NCBI RefSeq assembly: GCF_016654015.1 | Contig: NZ_JAEPWM010000004.1 | Location: 248,001-312,000 of the forward strand | Direction: 5' to 3' | DNA: 64,000 nt | Source: Ramlibacter ginsenosidimutans | Lineage (GTDB): Bacteria; Pseudomonadota; Gammaproteobacteria; Burkholderiales; Burkholderiaceae_C | In this document: positions 11,251 to 19,681 of the stretch, piece by piece | Layout of the letters: each line of letters begins with the position of its first letter | Numbering within the stretch: the stretch's first letter is position 1 | Program-made: the position numbers and the translations under genes | The notes under the pieces: model-generated | The model's input: only the letters and a program-made list of their open reading frames with translations | Told to the model about the DNA's origin: nothing | Database searches by the model: none

Positions 11251-12312
11251 GTGCTGACGAAGGCGAAACAGGTCCCCGACGCCGCGGCTGCCGGCGAAGT
11301 GCGGACTATGACGATGATCCAGGCGCTGCGCTCCGCGCTGGACGTGATGATGGAGCGCGACGACAAGGTCGTCGTGTTCGGGCAGGACGTCGGCTACTTC
11401 GGCGGCGTGTTCCGCGTGACCGAGGGGCTGCAGGCGAAGTACGGCAGCTCGCGCTGCTTCGACACGCCGATCAACGAGGGCGGCATCGTGGGCGCGGCGG
11501 TGGGCATGGCAGCCTACGGGCTGCGGCCGGTGGCGGAGATCCAGTTCGCCGACTACTTCTATCCGGCCAGCGACCAGATCGTGTCGGAGGCCGCGCGCCT
11601 GCGCTATCGCTCGGCGGGCGACTTCACCTGCCCGCTCACCATCCGCATGCCGTGCGGCGGCGGCATCTACGGCGGCCAGACGCACAGCCAGAGCCCGGAG
11701 GCGCTGTTCACGCACGTGTGCGGCCTGCGCACCGTGATGCCCAGCAATCCGTACGACGCCAAGGGACTGCTGATCGCCGCCATCGAATGCGACGACCCGG
11801 TGATCTTCCTGGAGCCCAAGCGCCTGTACAACGGGCCGTTCGACGGGCACCACGACCGGCCGGTGGTGCCCTGGTCCAAGCACGAACTCGGCAACGTCCC
11901 CGAGGGCTACTACCGCGTGCCGCTGGAATCCGCCGCCGTGGTGCGCCCCGGCACGCAGCTCACCGTGCTGGCCTACGGCACCATGGTGTGGGTGTCGCAG
12001 GCGGCGGCGCAGGAGAGCGGCATCGACGCCGAGATCATCGACCTGCGCTCCATCTGGCCCATGGACCTGGATGCGGTGGTCGCATCGGTGCAGAAGACCG
12101 GGCGCTGCGTGATCGTGCACGAAGCCACCAAGACCAGCGGCTTCGGCGCCGAGCTCTGCGCGCTGGTGCAGGAGCACTGCTTTTATCACCTCGAAGCGCC
12201 GATCGAGCGCGTGGCCGGCTGGGACACGCCCTACCCGCACGCGACCGAGTGGGCCTACTTCCCCGGCCCGGACCGCGTGGCCGCCGCCTTCCGGCGCGCG
12301 CTGGAGGGCTGA
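11251..12312 (+). CDS. bkdA2: 2-oxoisovalerate dehydrogenase E1 component, beta subunit
   Basis: 353 residues from a GTG start at 11251, one base after the E1 alpha stop. Pyrimidine-binding transketolase domain with FGQDVGYFGGVFRVTEGL and FDTPINEGGIVGAAVGMA, and the C-terminal half with IDLRSIWPMD and HEATKTSGFGAE. It forms the alpha2beta2 heterotetramer with the upstream product. An ATG (MTMIQALRSAL) about 19 codons downstream is an alternative start without a better ribosome site. Confidence 0.93.
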   Translation: MLTKAKQVPDAAAAGEVRTMTMIQALRSALDVMMERDDKVVVFGQDVGYFGGVFRVTEGLQAKYGSSRCFDTPINEGGIVGAAVGMAAYGLRPVAEIQFADYFYPASDQIVSEAARLRYRSAGDFTCPLTIRMPCGGGIYGGQTHSQSPEALFTHVCGLRTVMPSNPYDAKGLLIAAIECDDPVIFLEPKRLYNGPFDGHHDRPVVPWSKHELGNVPEGYYRVPLESAAVVRPGTQLTVLAYGTMVWVSQAAAQESGIDAEIIDLRSIWPMDLDAVVASVQKTGRCVIVHEATKTSGFGAELCALVQEHCFYHLEAPIERVAGWDTPYPHATEWAYFPGPDRVAAAFRRALEG

Positions 12313-12313
12313 C

Positions 12314-13819
12314 ATGGGCACCTACGCGATCCGCATGCCCGACATCGGCGAAGGCATCGCCGAAGTGGAACTGGTCGCCTGGCACGTGCAGCCTGGCGAT
12401 GCGGTGAAGGAAGACCAGGTGGTCGCCGACGTGATGACCGACAAGGCCACCGTGGAGATCCCCTCGCCCGTGTCAGGCCAGGTGCTGTCGCTCGGCGGCA
12501 CGCCGGGCCAGGTGATGGCGGTGGGCTCGGAGTTGATCCGGCTGGAGGTAGAGGGGGCGGGGAATGTGAAGGAGGGGGCGGCGTCCGCGTCCGGGGAGAA
12601 GTCCGCGGCCGGGGAGGCGCCGGCGACTGCGGTGCCGCCGGCGGGCCGCGCGACATCGGCGGCTGCGGTGAAGCAGTCCGCGGCCGCTGCTGCAATCATC
12701 ACGCCGGCCGCTGTGGAGCGCTCATCGCCCCTTCGCACGGCGGGGGCGCCCCTTGGCACGGCGGGGGCGGCCCCTGGTCCCGTTGCCGGCAAGGACCGAG
12801 GCGCCACCGCGTCTCCTCTCCCCCCCCCTCTGGGGGAGGGCCGGGGTGGGGGCGCTCCCGCGCACGCTGCATCCAGCCTGCGCACGGCACCCCCGGCTTT
12901 GTCCACCTCCGCGCTCCCCTCCCCGGCCGACAAGCCCCTCGCCTCCCCCTCCGTGCGCCACCACGCGCGCCAACTCGGCATCGATCTCGCATCCGTGCGC
13001 GGCAGCGGCCCCGGAGGCCGCATCACGCACGAAGACCTCGAGTCTCATGTCGCCGAAAGCAGCCGCCTCGTCACTGCAGGCCTCGCCACCGCACGCCCCA
13101 CCCTCGCCCCGCGCGAAGGCGAGGAAGCCCTCCCCCTCACTGCCCTGCGCCGCCGCATCGCGCAGAAGATGCAGGAGTCCAAGCGCCGCATCCCGCACTT
13201 CAGCTACGTCGAGGAGATCGACGTCACCTCGCTGGAGGAAGTACGCGCGCAACTCAACGAACGCTTCGCCGCACGGCGCGGCAAGCTGACCCTGCTGCCC
13301 TTCATCGCCCGCGCGATCGTGCTTGCACTCGACGACTTCCCCCAGATGAACGCGCGCTTCGACGACGAGGCCGGCGTCGTCACGCGCTACCGGGCCGTGC
13401 ACCTGGGGATCGCAACGCAGACCGACGCCGGCCTCGCCGTGCCGGTGCTGCACCACGCGGAAGCGCAAGACCTCTGGGGCCTGGCGGCCGCAATCGCGCA
13501 ACTCGCGGAGCGCACCCGCAACAACAAGGCCACGCGCGACGACCTCACCGGCTCCACGATCACGCTCACCAGCCTCGGCCCGCTGGGCGGCATCGCCAGC
13601 ACGCCCGTGATCAATCATCCCGAGGTGGCGATCGTGGGCGTCAACCGCATCGTCGAGCGGCCCATGTTCCGCGGCGGCGCGGTGGTGGCGCGCCAGCTGA
13701 TGAACCTGTCCTCGTCGTTCGACCACCGCGTGATCGACGGCATGGATGCGGCGCGCTTCATCCAGGCCGTGCGGGGGTTGCTGGAACAGCCGGTGCTGCT
13801 GGTGGCCCAGGGCGCGTGA
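12314..13819 (+). CDS. bkdB: branched-chain 2-oxoacid dehydrogenase E2, dihydrolipoamide acyltransferase
   Basis: 501 residues. One N-terminal lipoyl domain has the modified Lys44 in MTDKATVE. A long Ala/Pro/Gly-rich linker (about 78-210) is followed by the peripheral subunit-binding domain (about 212-247, VRHHARQLGIDLASVRGSGPGG) and the catalytic domain ending with FDHRVIDGMDA (His471, Asp475). It transfers branched acyl groups from lipoate to CoA. The linker contains a short tandem duplication (a RTAGAP then GTAGAA segment) and a GC-rich palindromic repeat, see separate entry. No E3 gene follows, so a lipoamide dehydrogenase must come from elsewhere. Confidence 0.93.
   Translation: MGTYAIRMPDIGEGIAEVELVAWHVQPGDAVKEDQVVADVMTDKATVEIPSPVSGQVLSLGGTPGQVMAVGSELIRLEVEGAGNVKEGAASASGEKSAAGEAPATAVPPAGRATSAAAVKQSAAAAAIITPAAVERSSPLRTAGAPLGTAGAAPGPVAGKDRGATASPLPPPLGEGRGGGAPAHAASSLRTAPPALSTSALPSPADKPLASPSVRHHARQLGIDLASVRGSGPGGRITHEDLESHVAESSRLVTAGLATARPTLAPREGEEALPLTALRRRIAQKMQESKRRIPHFSYVEEIDVTSLEEVRAQLNERFAARRGKLTLLPFIARAIVLALDDFPQMNARFDDEAGVVTRYRAVHLGIATQTDAGLAVPVLHHAEAQDLWGLAAAIAQLAERTRNNKATRDDLTGSTITLTSLGPLGGIASTPVINHPEVAIVGVNRIVERPMFRGGAVVARQLMNLSSSFDHRVIDGMDAARFIQAVRGLLEQPVLLVAQGA
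12811..12860. repeat. palindromic repeat inserted in the E2 linker coding sequence
   Basis: A C-run/CTCT/G-run palindrome, CTCCCCC paired with GGGGGAG, is followed by GGCCGGGGTGGGGGC. It is read in frame as a PLPPPLGEGRGGG peptide. This looks like a dispersed GC-rich intergenic palindrome that has entered a gene at a tolerant, disordered linker. Confidence 0.6.
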
Positions 13820-13829
13820 GGCGGGCCCC

Positions 13830-14012
13830 TCACCGCTGTTCGGGATCCTTGGTCGCCTGCTTGACGTCGCCGTAGGCCTTCTGCACCTTGCCGGCCGCCT
13901 GCTTGCTGAGGCCCTTGGCCTGCTGCTTGCGGCTGCCGATCGCCTTGCCGACCTGCTCCTGCACCTTGCCGGCGACATCCTTCGCGGCGCCCTTCACCTG
14001 GTCCTTGTTCAT
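13830..14012 (-). CDS. CsbD-like stress-response protein
   Basis: 60 residues, MNKDQVKGAAKDVAGKVQEQ onward, with the Lys/Gly/Gln-rich amphipathic helical repeats and GKAIGS segment typical of CsbD-family proteins, which are induced by general stress in many bacteria and whose mechanism is unknown. ATG at 14012 is spaced six bases from AAGGAG; the in-frame ATG at 14018 touches that site directly and is less likely. It is the first entry of a set of stress-type genes. Confidence 0.85.
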   Translation of the reverse strand: MNKDQVKGAAKDVAGKVQEQVGKAIGSRKQQAKGLSKQAAGKVQKAYGDVKQATKDPEQR

Positions 14013-14079
14013 GGCCATCTCCTTCGATCGAGAACGGACGGAACATGAGGTTGCACTGCCGCCATGGCGACACACCACC

Positions 14080-15249
14080 TCATCGCAGAGCTTCCCCTGG
14101 CCCACGCGCTTTCGTGCGTCGGTCCCCGTGCCGGGGAAGACGGATCGTGAAGACGCAGCCCCTGCCCGGCACGTCCCGCACGCTCAGGGTGCCTCCATCG
14201 GCCTGCACATTGGCCTGCGCAATCGTGAGTCCAAGGCCGAGGCCGCTCTTGTCCTGGTGGCGCTGGATGTGGGGCCTGAACATCGTTTCGACGGCGCCCG
14301 GCGGGAGCCCTCCGCAGTGGTCTTCGACGTCGATCGACACCATGCCGTCTTCCCCGGCGTGCGCATGCAGGGAGACCTCCGTGTGCGGGCGGGTGAACTT
14401 GAAGGCGTTCTGGAGCAGGTTGACCAGCGCGCCCAGAAGCGGCTCGCGGTGCCCCTCGATCTCGATCCCTGGCTCCACGTTCCTCACGGTCAAGGAACAG
14501 CCCAGCGCCTCGGCCTGCAGCATGGCGGCATTGCTGGCATCCGCAACGAAGGCGGCAAGCGAGAACACCTGGCGGTCCGTCGGCGGCTCCGTGGGCTCAC
14601 GAATCTCCTCGAGGGAGCGCTCGACCAGCAGCGTGAGCGCCGCCAGGCTGCGCTTCAACACCGCGCCGGTCGCACCCGCGATCGGCAACTGGCCCGTCTC
14701 CAGCGCGGTCAGGGCGAGGCTCGCGGTGTGCAGCGAGTTGCGCAGCTCGTGGACGAGGAAGCCGAGTCGCTCCCTGGCCTGCGCCGAGAACTGCCGCGCC
14801 ATGGTCAGATCGCGCTGCGCGCTGAATTCCGTCACCGCATCCGCGATGGCATTGTCCAGGCAGCGGTTCAGCGTCCGGAATTCGTCGACACTGAAAGGCG
14901 CGTCCCGCTCCACTGCGAGATCGGTGATGGCCTGGCAAAGATCACCGTAGTCGTGAACGACCTGGTCCAGGGTGTACCCGAGCTCCAGCAGTTGCCGGCC
15001 GTGGGCGGTGGCACTGATCCCGATTTCGGACACTGCGCTCGCTTCGCCACCCGATGCGCCGGAAATCCTCAGGCTGTCGCCGAGATGGCCTTCGTTCTCC
15101 GCCTGCAGCGTCTTCGTCAACTGCTCCAGAAACAAAGGGACGCCGTTCTTCAGCTGCTCCGGAGTTGCAGCGCGGCGGGGACGCCGGGCGACTTTCGCCT
15201 TGCAGCGCTCGATCAACTCGTCACGGTTGTTGATCAGGAATTCGTGCAT
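14080..15249 (-). CDS. sensor histidine kinase, soluble
   Basis: 389 residues without membrane helices. The N-terminal 150 residues resemble RsbRD-N-type sensor domains (MHEFLINNRDELIERC start; YTLDQVVHDYGDLCQAI). The kinase part has an H-box FLVHELRNSLHTA, the N-box NLLQNAFKFT and the G-box SGLGLGLTIAQ. It probably autophosphorylates on the H-box histidine and signals to a response regulator that is not encoded beside it. Start at 15249 follows a purine run (AGGGGGGATCGCG). Context suggests a stress input; the signal is unknown. Confidence 0.85.
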   Translation of the reverse strand: MHEFLINNRDELIERCKAKVARRPRRAATPEQLKNGVPLFLEQLTKTLQAENEGHLGDSLRISGASGGEASAVSEIGISATAHGRQLLELGYTLDQVVHDYGDLCQAITDLAVERDAPFSVDEFRTLNRCLDNAIADAVTEFSAQRDLTMARQFSAQARERLGFLVHELRNSLHTASLALTALETGQLPIAGATGAVLKRSLAALTLLVERSLEEIREPTEPPTDRQVFSLAAFVADASNAAMLQAEALGCSLTVRNVEPGIEIEGHREPLLGALVNLLQNAFKFTRPHTEVSLHAHAGEDGMVSIDVEDHCGGLPPGAVETMFRPHIQRHQDKSGLGLGLTIAQANVQADGGTLSVRDVPGRGCVFTIRLPRHGDRRTKARGPGEALR

Positions 15250-15356
15250 CGCGATCCCCCCTGTGTAGCCGGCTGCGGGTTCCACGCACCATCACACGCC
15301 CCAGGCGCCACTGACGAGGACCAGCTCAGCGGCAGCCTTCGGCTTGAATCCGTGGA

Positions 15357-15506
15357 TCACCGTACAGGCCTGCCTCGCACCAGCCGGTAGATGAGCACCA
15401 CGAGGGCGATCACCACCAGCACGTGGATCAGGCCCCCCATCGTGTATGAGGTCGCCACGCCCAGGAGCCACAGGGCGAGCAGGACAATGACAAGAGCTTC
15501 GAGCAT
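15357..15506 (-). CDS. Lmo0937-family small membrane protein
   Basis: A 49-residue frame starting MLEALVIVLLALWLLGVATS and ending RLVRGRPVR. It has two hydrophobic stretches separated by a TMGGLIHVL turn, the pattern of Lmo0937-family small membrane proteins. The ATG at 15506 is preceded by AGAGGAGAGAGTTC. The family is often found beside stress genes; function unknown. It sits between the kinase and BON genes on the same strand. Confidence 0.8.
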   Translation of the reverse strand: MLEALVIVLLALWLLGVATSYTMGGLIHVLVVIALVVLIYRLVRGRPVR

Positions 15507-15533
15507 GAACTCTCTCCTCTGCGCATCGCTCGC

Positions 15534-15845
15534 TCAGGGCCGGACGATGATTTCGTTGCGGACCGACTTCACGCCCTTGACGCCGGAGGCGATCTGTTCC
15601 GCGGTGGACTTCTCGGTGCCGTTCTTGGCGAAGCCGGACAGAAGGACCGTGCCGTTGAGGGTTTCGACCTTGATGCTCGATGCCGCGACGTCCGGGTTCT
15701 CGACGAAGCGGGTCTTGATCGTGGTGGTGATCGTGGCGTCGTCGACGTAGGCACCGGTGGTTTCCTGGCCGCGAGAGACGGCGCACCCGCCGATCGAGAG
15801 GAGAACCGCCGCGGCAAGGGTGACGAAGGTGGAACGCATCATCAT
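15534..15845 (-). CDS. BON-domain lipoprotein
   Basis: 103 residues. Signal peptide with a lipobox (LLSIGGC, Cys about 20) indicates an exported lipid-anchored protein. The rest is one BON domain (about 35-103; TTTIKTRFVENPDVAASSIKV, NGTVLLSGFAKN, VRNEIIV), a fold in OsmY-like periplasmic proteins that associates with membranes. Three ATG codons in a row begin the gene; 15845 is six bases from AAGGAG. A perfect 8-bp palindrome lies about 106 bases upstream. Stress protection of the envelope is inferred. Confidence 0.88.
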   Translation of the reverse strand: MMMRSTFVTLAAAVLLSIGGCAVSRGQETTGAYVDDATITTTIKTRFVENPDVAASSIKVETLNGTVLLSGFAKNGTEKSTAEQIASGVKGVKSVRNEIIVRP

Positions 15846-15950
15846 TTGGATCTCCTTGGAGGGTTGGACGGGTGCCTCGCCCGTGGCGCGGCAATAAGAA
15901 GGTATGACGCACGACGCACAGGCGCAAGGGGACACACGTTCAGTTTCGAC

Positions 15951-15974
15951 GGCACTTGATCTTTCACAAGTGCC
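15951..15974. promoter_or_regulatory. perfect palindrome upstream of the BON gene, Fnr/Crp-like
   Basis: GGCACTTG and CAAGTGCC (15951-15958, 15967-15974) pair perfectly around an 8-base centre. The interior reads TTGAT-N4-CACAA, which resembles the Fnr-type half-site spacing TTGAT-N4-ATCAA. Two Crp/Fnr-type genes lie nearby, so it may be an operator, or a simple hairpin. Confidence 0.45.
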
Positions 15975-16106
15975 AATTTCCTTCCGATGGCTTTGTGGCC
16001 TGGCGCACGGTGCGATCCAGGCGCGCGCGCCATCAAGCGGGATGGCGACTGCTGGCTTCGCGCGGCCCTCGTGCTCTACATCCTGAACGCTTTCGGAAGC
16101 AGGCTG

Positions 16107-16796
16107 CTAGACAACGGCGCCGAACAAGGCGCCGACGCCGTACGTGAGCGCCATGGCCAGCGCTCCCCATAACCCGACGCGTCCCGCGCCCAAGGCGGCG
16201 GACGCACCGCCCGCACGGGCGGCCACGCCCCCCAGGACCACCAGCAAGGCCAGGGAGAGGGCTGTCACGCCTGCCGCCAGCATCGGTGGGCGCAGGAGCG
16301 CTGCCACCAGCAGCGGAACGACGGCGCCTGCGGTGAAGGAGCCCGCCGATGCGAAGGCCGCCTGCACGGGCCGCGCACGCGTCGCGTGCGAAATGCCGAG
16401 CTCGTCGCGCGCATGCGCCTCCAGCGCGTCCTTGGCCATCAGCTGCGTCGCAACCTGCGCCGCAAGGTCGCGATCGACGCCGCGTGCGACGTAAATCCCG
16501 GCGAGTTCCTGCTGTTCGGCTGCGGGTTGCGCCTGCAGCTCCTGCCGCTCGCGGCCCAGGTCCGACTTCTCCGTGTCCAGCTGCGAGCTGACGGAAACGT
16601 ACTCGCCGGCGGCCATCGACATCGCGCCCGCCACCGTGCCGGCGATGCCCGCCATCATGATGGCTGCGGGCGCGGCGCCGCCGGCTGCCACGCCCAGCAC
16701 GAGGCTTGCGGTGGACACGATGCCGTCGTTCGCCCCCAGGACCGCAGCTCGGAGCCACCCGATGCGTCCGGAGCGGTGCAGTTCACTGTGGCGCAT
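16107..16796 (-). CDS. VIT1/CCC1-family membrane transporter
   Basis: 229 residues. The N-terminal motif LRAAVLGANDGIVSTASLVLGVA and GAMSMAAGEYVSVSSQLDTEKSD segments are diagnostic of the VIT family. About five membrane helices are visible: two near the N-terminus and three after about residue 145. A charged helical domain (about 75-140) lies between them, as in family members that bind Fe or Mn there. Likely exports or stores Fe/Mn; direction not seen. ATG 16796. Confidence 0.9.
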   Translation of the reverse strand: MRHSELHRSGRIGWLRAAVLGANDGIVSTASLVLGVAAGGAAPAAIMMAGIAGTVAGAMSMAAGEYVSVSSQLDTEKSDLGRERQELQAQPAAEQQELAGIYVARGVDRDLAAQVATQLMAKDALEAHARDELGISHATRARPVQAAFASAGSFTAGAVVPLLVAALLRPPMLAAGVTALSLALLVVLGGVAARAGGASAALGAGRVGLWGALAMALTYGVGALFGAVV

Positions 16797-16826
16797 GGTC
16801 GGCAGCAGGATCTGTTAGCGCGGCAG

Positions 16827-16884
16827 CACCGTCTGTGCGGTGAGGCACATAGCGGCTTGTGTGCACCACCGCGCAGACGCGGTG
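16827..16884. promoter_or_regulatory. inverted repeat between divergent VIT and Crp/Fnr genes
   Basis: CACCGTCTGTGCGGTG (16827-16842) is nearly the reverse complement of the sequence at 16867-16884 (CACCGCGCAGACGCGGTG). Short GCACA and TGTGTGC arms nest inside. It lies in the shared promoter region and could be an operator or a leader hairpin. Confidence 0.4.
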
Positions 16885-16911
16885 CCGGATCCGTTGCAAG
16901 GTGGAGCGCCA

Positions 16912-17649
16912 ATGAGAAATCCCTTGTCCGTCCGCATCGAGAACACCGCGTCTTGCAACCGCCTGCTGACGCGATTGCCTCCGGCAGCCCGCGCGCAGTT
17001 CGTCGCGGCGTGCGAACGCGTCGAACTGGCGGCGGGCCAGGTGCTCCTGCGCGCGGGGCAGCGGGTGACTCACGCGTGGTTTCCGCTGGATGCCGTGCTG
17101 TCGGTCAGCCTCGCGGCCGAGGAACGGCGATCGATCGCAGTCGCGCTGGTCGGGCGCGAAGGCATGCTGGGCATTCCACTGCTGCTCGACGCAAATCAAT
17201 CGGAGTGGGTCGCAACCGTCGCCCGGCCCGGCGCCGCGTTGCGCATCGAGGCGGCAGCACTGCGGCTGCAACTGGTGACGGGCAGCGAGCTGGAGAAGCG
17301 CCTGCGTCACTATGTCCTCGCCTCCATCGCGCAGCTCGCCCGGGCGGTGCTGTGCACGCATTACCACCAGGTGGACCAGCGCCTGGCGCGCCTGCTGCTG
17401 ATGCAACACGACCGTGCGCCCGACGAGCCCTTGCATGTGACCCACGAAATGCTGGCAGCGACGCTCGGCGCTCGGCGCGCGGGCGTCACCCGCGCGGCAC
17501 ACGTCCTGCAGCTGAAGCAGTTGATCGCGTACCACCGTGGCGTAGTGACCATTCTCGATCGCGACGGCCTGCAGCGCGCTGCCTGCGCCTGCTACGCGGC
17601 AGACTGCGCCTCCTATGCCGCGCTCATGCGTCGGCATCCCGCCTGCTGA
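16912..17649 (+). CDS. Crp/Fnr-family transcriptional regulator
   Basis: 245 residues. N-terminal cyclic-nucleotide-binding-type beta barrel (about 20-140: a VLLRAGQRVTHAWFPLDAVLS strand pair and a VALVGREGMLG turn). Winged helix near the C-terminus has THEMLAATLGARRAGVTRAAHVL as the helix-turn-helix. The barrel lacks the residues that bind cAMP in Crp. The tail has the ACACYAADC segment, cysteines often seen in this subgroup. ATG 16912 was chosen over the earlier in-frame start because of the GGTGGAG upstream. Divergent from the VIT gene. Confidence 0.88.
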   Translation: MRNPLSVRIENTASCNRLLTRLPPAARAQFVAACERVELAAGQVLLRAGQRVTHAWFPLDAVLSVSLAAEERRSIAVALVGREGMLGIPLLLDANQSEWVATVARPGAALRIEAAALRLQLVTGSELEKRLRHYVLASIAQLARAVLCTHYHQVDQRLARLLLMQHDRAPDEPLHVTHEMLAATLGARRAGVTRAAHVLQLKQLIAYHRGVVTILDRDGLQRAACACYAADCASYAALMRRHPAC

Positions 17650-17776
17650 TCCGTAGCAGGCTGCGGTCATCCGCAGGGCACTCCCGGTCGGTACATTGGC
17701 GTACGGAATACTTGATCGCCGTCAATTGCATCCTCCATGAGCCCTCTACAAAGCAGGAGCCCAGGGGAGGTCTCAA

Positions 17777-18574
17777 GTGCCGGCTGCAGCCTTTGAAGTG
17801 AATAACAACCGTCTGCTCGCGTCCCTGCCGATGCAGGACAGCGAGCGGTGGCGCTCGTGCCTCGAGGCGGTGGCACTGGTGACGGGCCAGGTGCTGCACG
17901 AAGCACGCCACGCGGCACGCTTCGCGTACTTCCCGATCGGTGCCGTCGTCTCCATGCAGCTCCCGTCCAACGACGGCGCCTGCGACGAAGTGGCGCTCGT
18001 GGGCCACGAAGGCATGGTGGGCATATCGACCTTCATGGGCAGCGTGTCGTACCTGCGCGCGGTGGTGCAACGCCCGGGCCCTGCCCTGCGAATGAACGCC
18101 GACCGCATGCGGGCCGAAGCCGAGAGTTCCACGGCCGTGCTGCGGCTGTTGCTGCAATACGTTGCCACCTGGGAGGCGCATATCGCGCTGGGGGTGGTGT
18201 GCAACCGCCACCACAATCTGCAGCAGCGGCTGGCCCTGCGCCTGTTGCTCGGCATGGACCGCCAGCAGGACAGCAGGTTGGCGATCACGCATGAACAGCT
18301 GGCGGTGTTGCTCGGCGTGCGCCGCGAGAGCGTGACCGAGGAGGCGCGCAGGCTGCAGAACGCCGGCCTGATCCGGTACGCGCGCGGCCGCATCGCCGTC
18401 CTGGACCCGACCGCGTTGGCGCAACGCTCCTGCTCGTGCCTGTCATTGCTGACAGGGGGATGGCAGCACAGCGAGCCCGGCGACAACCCCGCGACCGTCC
18501 CGACGTTCCACGCAAGCCATACGCAGCCGCACCGCGAGCACAACGGGGACCCGGATGCCGCAAGGGCGTGGTGA
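17777..18574 (+). CDS. Crp/Fnr-family transcriptional regulator, second copy
   Basis: 265 residues from GTG at 17777, preceded by GGGGAGG. Paralogue of the previous gene: same barrel (GQVLHEARHAARFAYFPIGA, VALVGHEGMVGIS) and the helix-turn-helix THEQLAVLLGVRRESVTEEA. A hydrophilic His/Pro-rich tail (about 30 residues) is added at the end. A GTACATTGGCGTAC palindrome lies in the 127-bp gap upstream. Likely a stress or redox regulator of the neighbouring genes; unproven. Confidence 0.88.
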   Translation: MPAAAFEVNNNRLLASLPMQDSERWRSCLEAVALVTGQVLHEARHAARFAYFPIGAVVSMQLPSNDGACDEVALVGHEGMVGISTFMGSVSYLRAVVQRPGPALRMNADRMRAEAESSTAVLRLLLQYVATWEAHIALGVVCNRHHNLQQRLALRLLLGMDRQQDSRLAITHEQLAVLLGVRRESVTEEARRLQNAGLIRYARGRIAVLDPTALAQRSCSCLSLLTGGWQHSEPGDNPATVPTFHASHTQPHREHNGDPDAARAW

Positions 18575-18643
18575 CCGCCGCACGCCGGTGACGGCACTCC
18601 TTCAAGCCACGAGAAACGTCAACCCACAACCGAGGTGAATCGA

Positions 18644-18823
18644 ATGAAGCCACAACCTGAGTCAAAGCCCGACGAACCGACCATGTCCGAATCGGAGATC
18701 CAACAGGGCGGAACCCGCAGCATCTCTACCGAAGACGCATTGGAACGAGCCGTGAAGCAGCACCCCCAGCGCGACGAACCCAAGGTCGATAGCGTGGAGC
18801 AGGACGAGCTGCCGCCGCCTTGA
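18644..18823 (+). CDS. small hydrophilic hypothetical protein
   Basis: 59 residues, acidic and rich in Glu, Gln, Ser, Lys and Pro, with no Cys and no hydrophobic segment. It starts MKPQPESKPDEPTMSESEIQ and ends DEPKVDSVEQDELPPP. GAGGTGA lies six bases upstream of ATG 18644. Looks intrinsically disordered. Its position behind the regulators places it in the same island. Short length leaves some doubt. Confidence 0.6.
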   Translation: MKPQPESKPDEPTMSESEIQQGGTRSISTEDALERAVKQHPQRDEPKVDSVEQDELPPP

Positions 18824-18868
18824 AGATGAAGCGTTGCTGCGCGCCGACGCGCCGCCGCCGCAGCGCCA

Positions 18869-19681
18869 TCACTTCCCGGTAAACCGCGCAGCTCGCCGCT
18901 CCTGGAAGTGGGCCACGCCCTCGGTGAAATCCTCGCTCTGCAGGCTGGTGAACATCTCGGCGTTGGCCAGCGCCACTGCTTCGCCGAGCGTCTGGTAAGG
19001 CGCCTCCCAGAGCTGCCGCTTCATCACGCGCACCGAGCGGGGTGAGACCTCGGTCGACAGCGTGCGCGCCAGGGCCAGGGCCTCTGGCAGGAGCTGGTCC
19101 GCCGGCACGACCCGGTTGACGAGGCCCATGTCCAGCGCCTGCTCGGCGTCGATCTTGCGCGATGTGAGCAGCAGGTCGGTCGCGTTGGCATGGCCGACGA
19201 TGCGCGGCAGCATCCAGGCGATGCCGTGCTCCGCGATCAGGCCGCGCTTGGCGAAAGCCGTGGCGAACACAGCCTGCTCGGAGGCGATGCGGAAATCGCT
19301 GTACAGCGCCATCACCAGGCCCAGGCCTGCCGCTGCGCCATTGATCGCGCTGATGATCGGCTTGGGCGCCGCGGGGAAGTACGAGTAGCGCGTCTGGTAG
19401 TCGGCGCGCCGGTTCATGTCGTAGGCCCGCATCCATTGTTCGGCCTGGATGTCCTCGGGCGGCAGCATCTCGAGTTCGTCCATGTCCATGCCGGCACAGA
19501 AGGCGCGGCCGGCGCCGGTCAGCACGATGGCGCGAATCTCCGGGTTGCGTCCGGCCCGCTCCACGGCGTCGCGCAACTCTGATTCCAGCACCTTGGTCAG
19601 CGCGTTCATGCGCTCCGGCCGGTTGAACGTGATGACGGCAGTGGCGCCGTCCAGGGTGAACTGGATCTGCTGGTAGCTCAT
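18869..19681 (-). CDS. enoyl-CoA hydratase/isomerase family protein
   Basis: 270 residues of the crotonase fold. FNRPERMNALTK starts the fold, AFCAGMDMDEL supplies the oxyanion-hole region and INGAAAGLGLVMALYSDFRIA is the second signature. The RGLIAEHGIAWMLPRIVG segment has the catalytic-region acid. Hydratase, isomerase or CoA-lyase activity possible. ATG overlaps the stop of the aldehyde dehydrogenase by 4 bases, so it is the last gene of the operon. Confidence 0.9.
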   Translation of the reverse strand: MSYQQIQFTLDGATAVITFNRPERMNALTKVLESELRDAVERAGRNPEIRAIVLTGAGRAFCAGMDMDELEMLPPEDIQAEQWMRAYDMNRRADYQTRYSYFPAAPKPIISAINGAAAGLGLVMALYSDFRIASEQAVFATAFAKRGLIAEHGIAWMLPRIVGHANATDLLLTSRKIDAEQALDMGLVNRVVPADQLLPEALALARTLSTEVSPRSVRVMKRQLWEAPYQTLGEAVALANAEMFTSLQSEDFTEGVAHFQERRAARFTGK

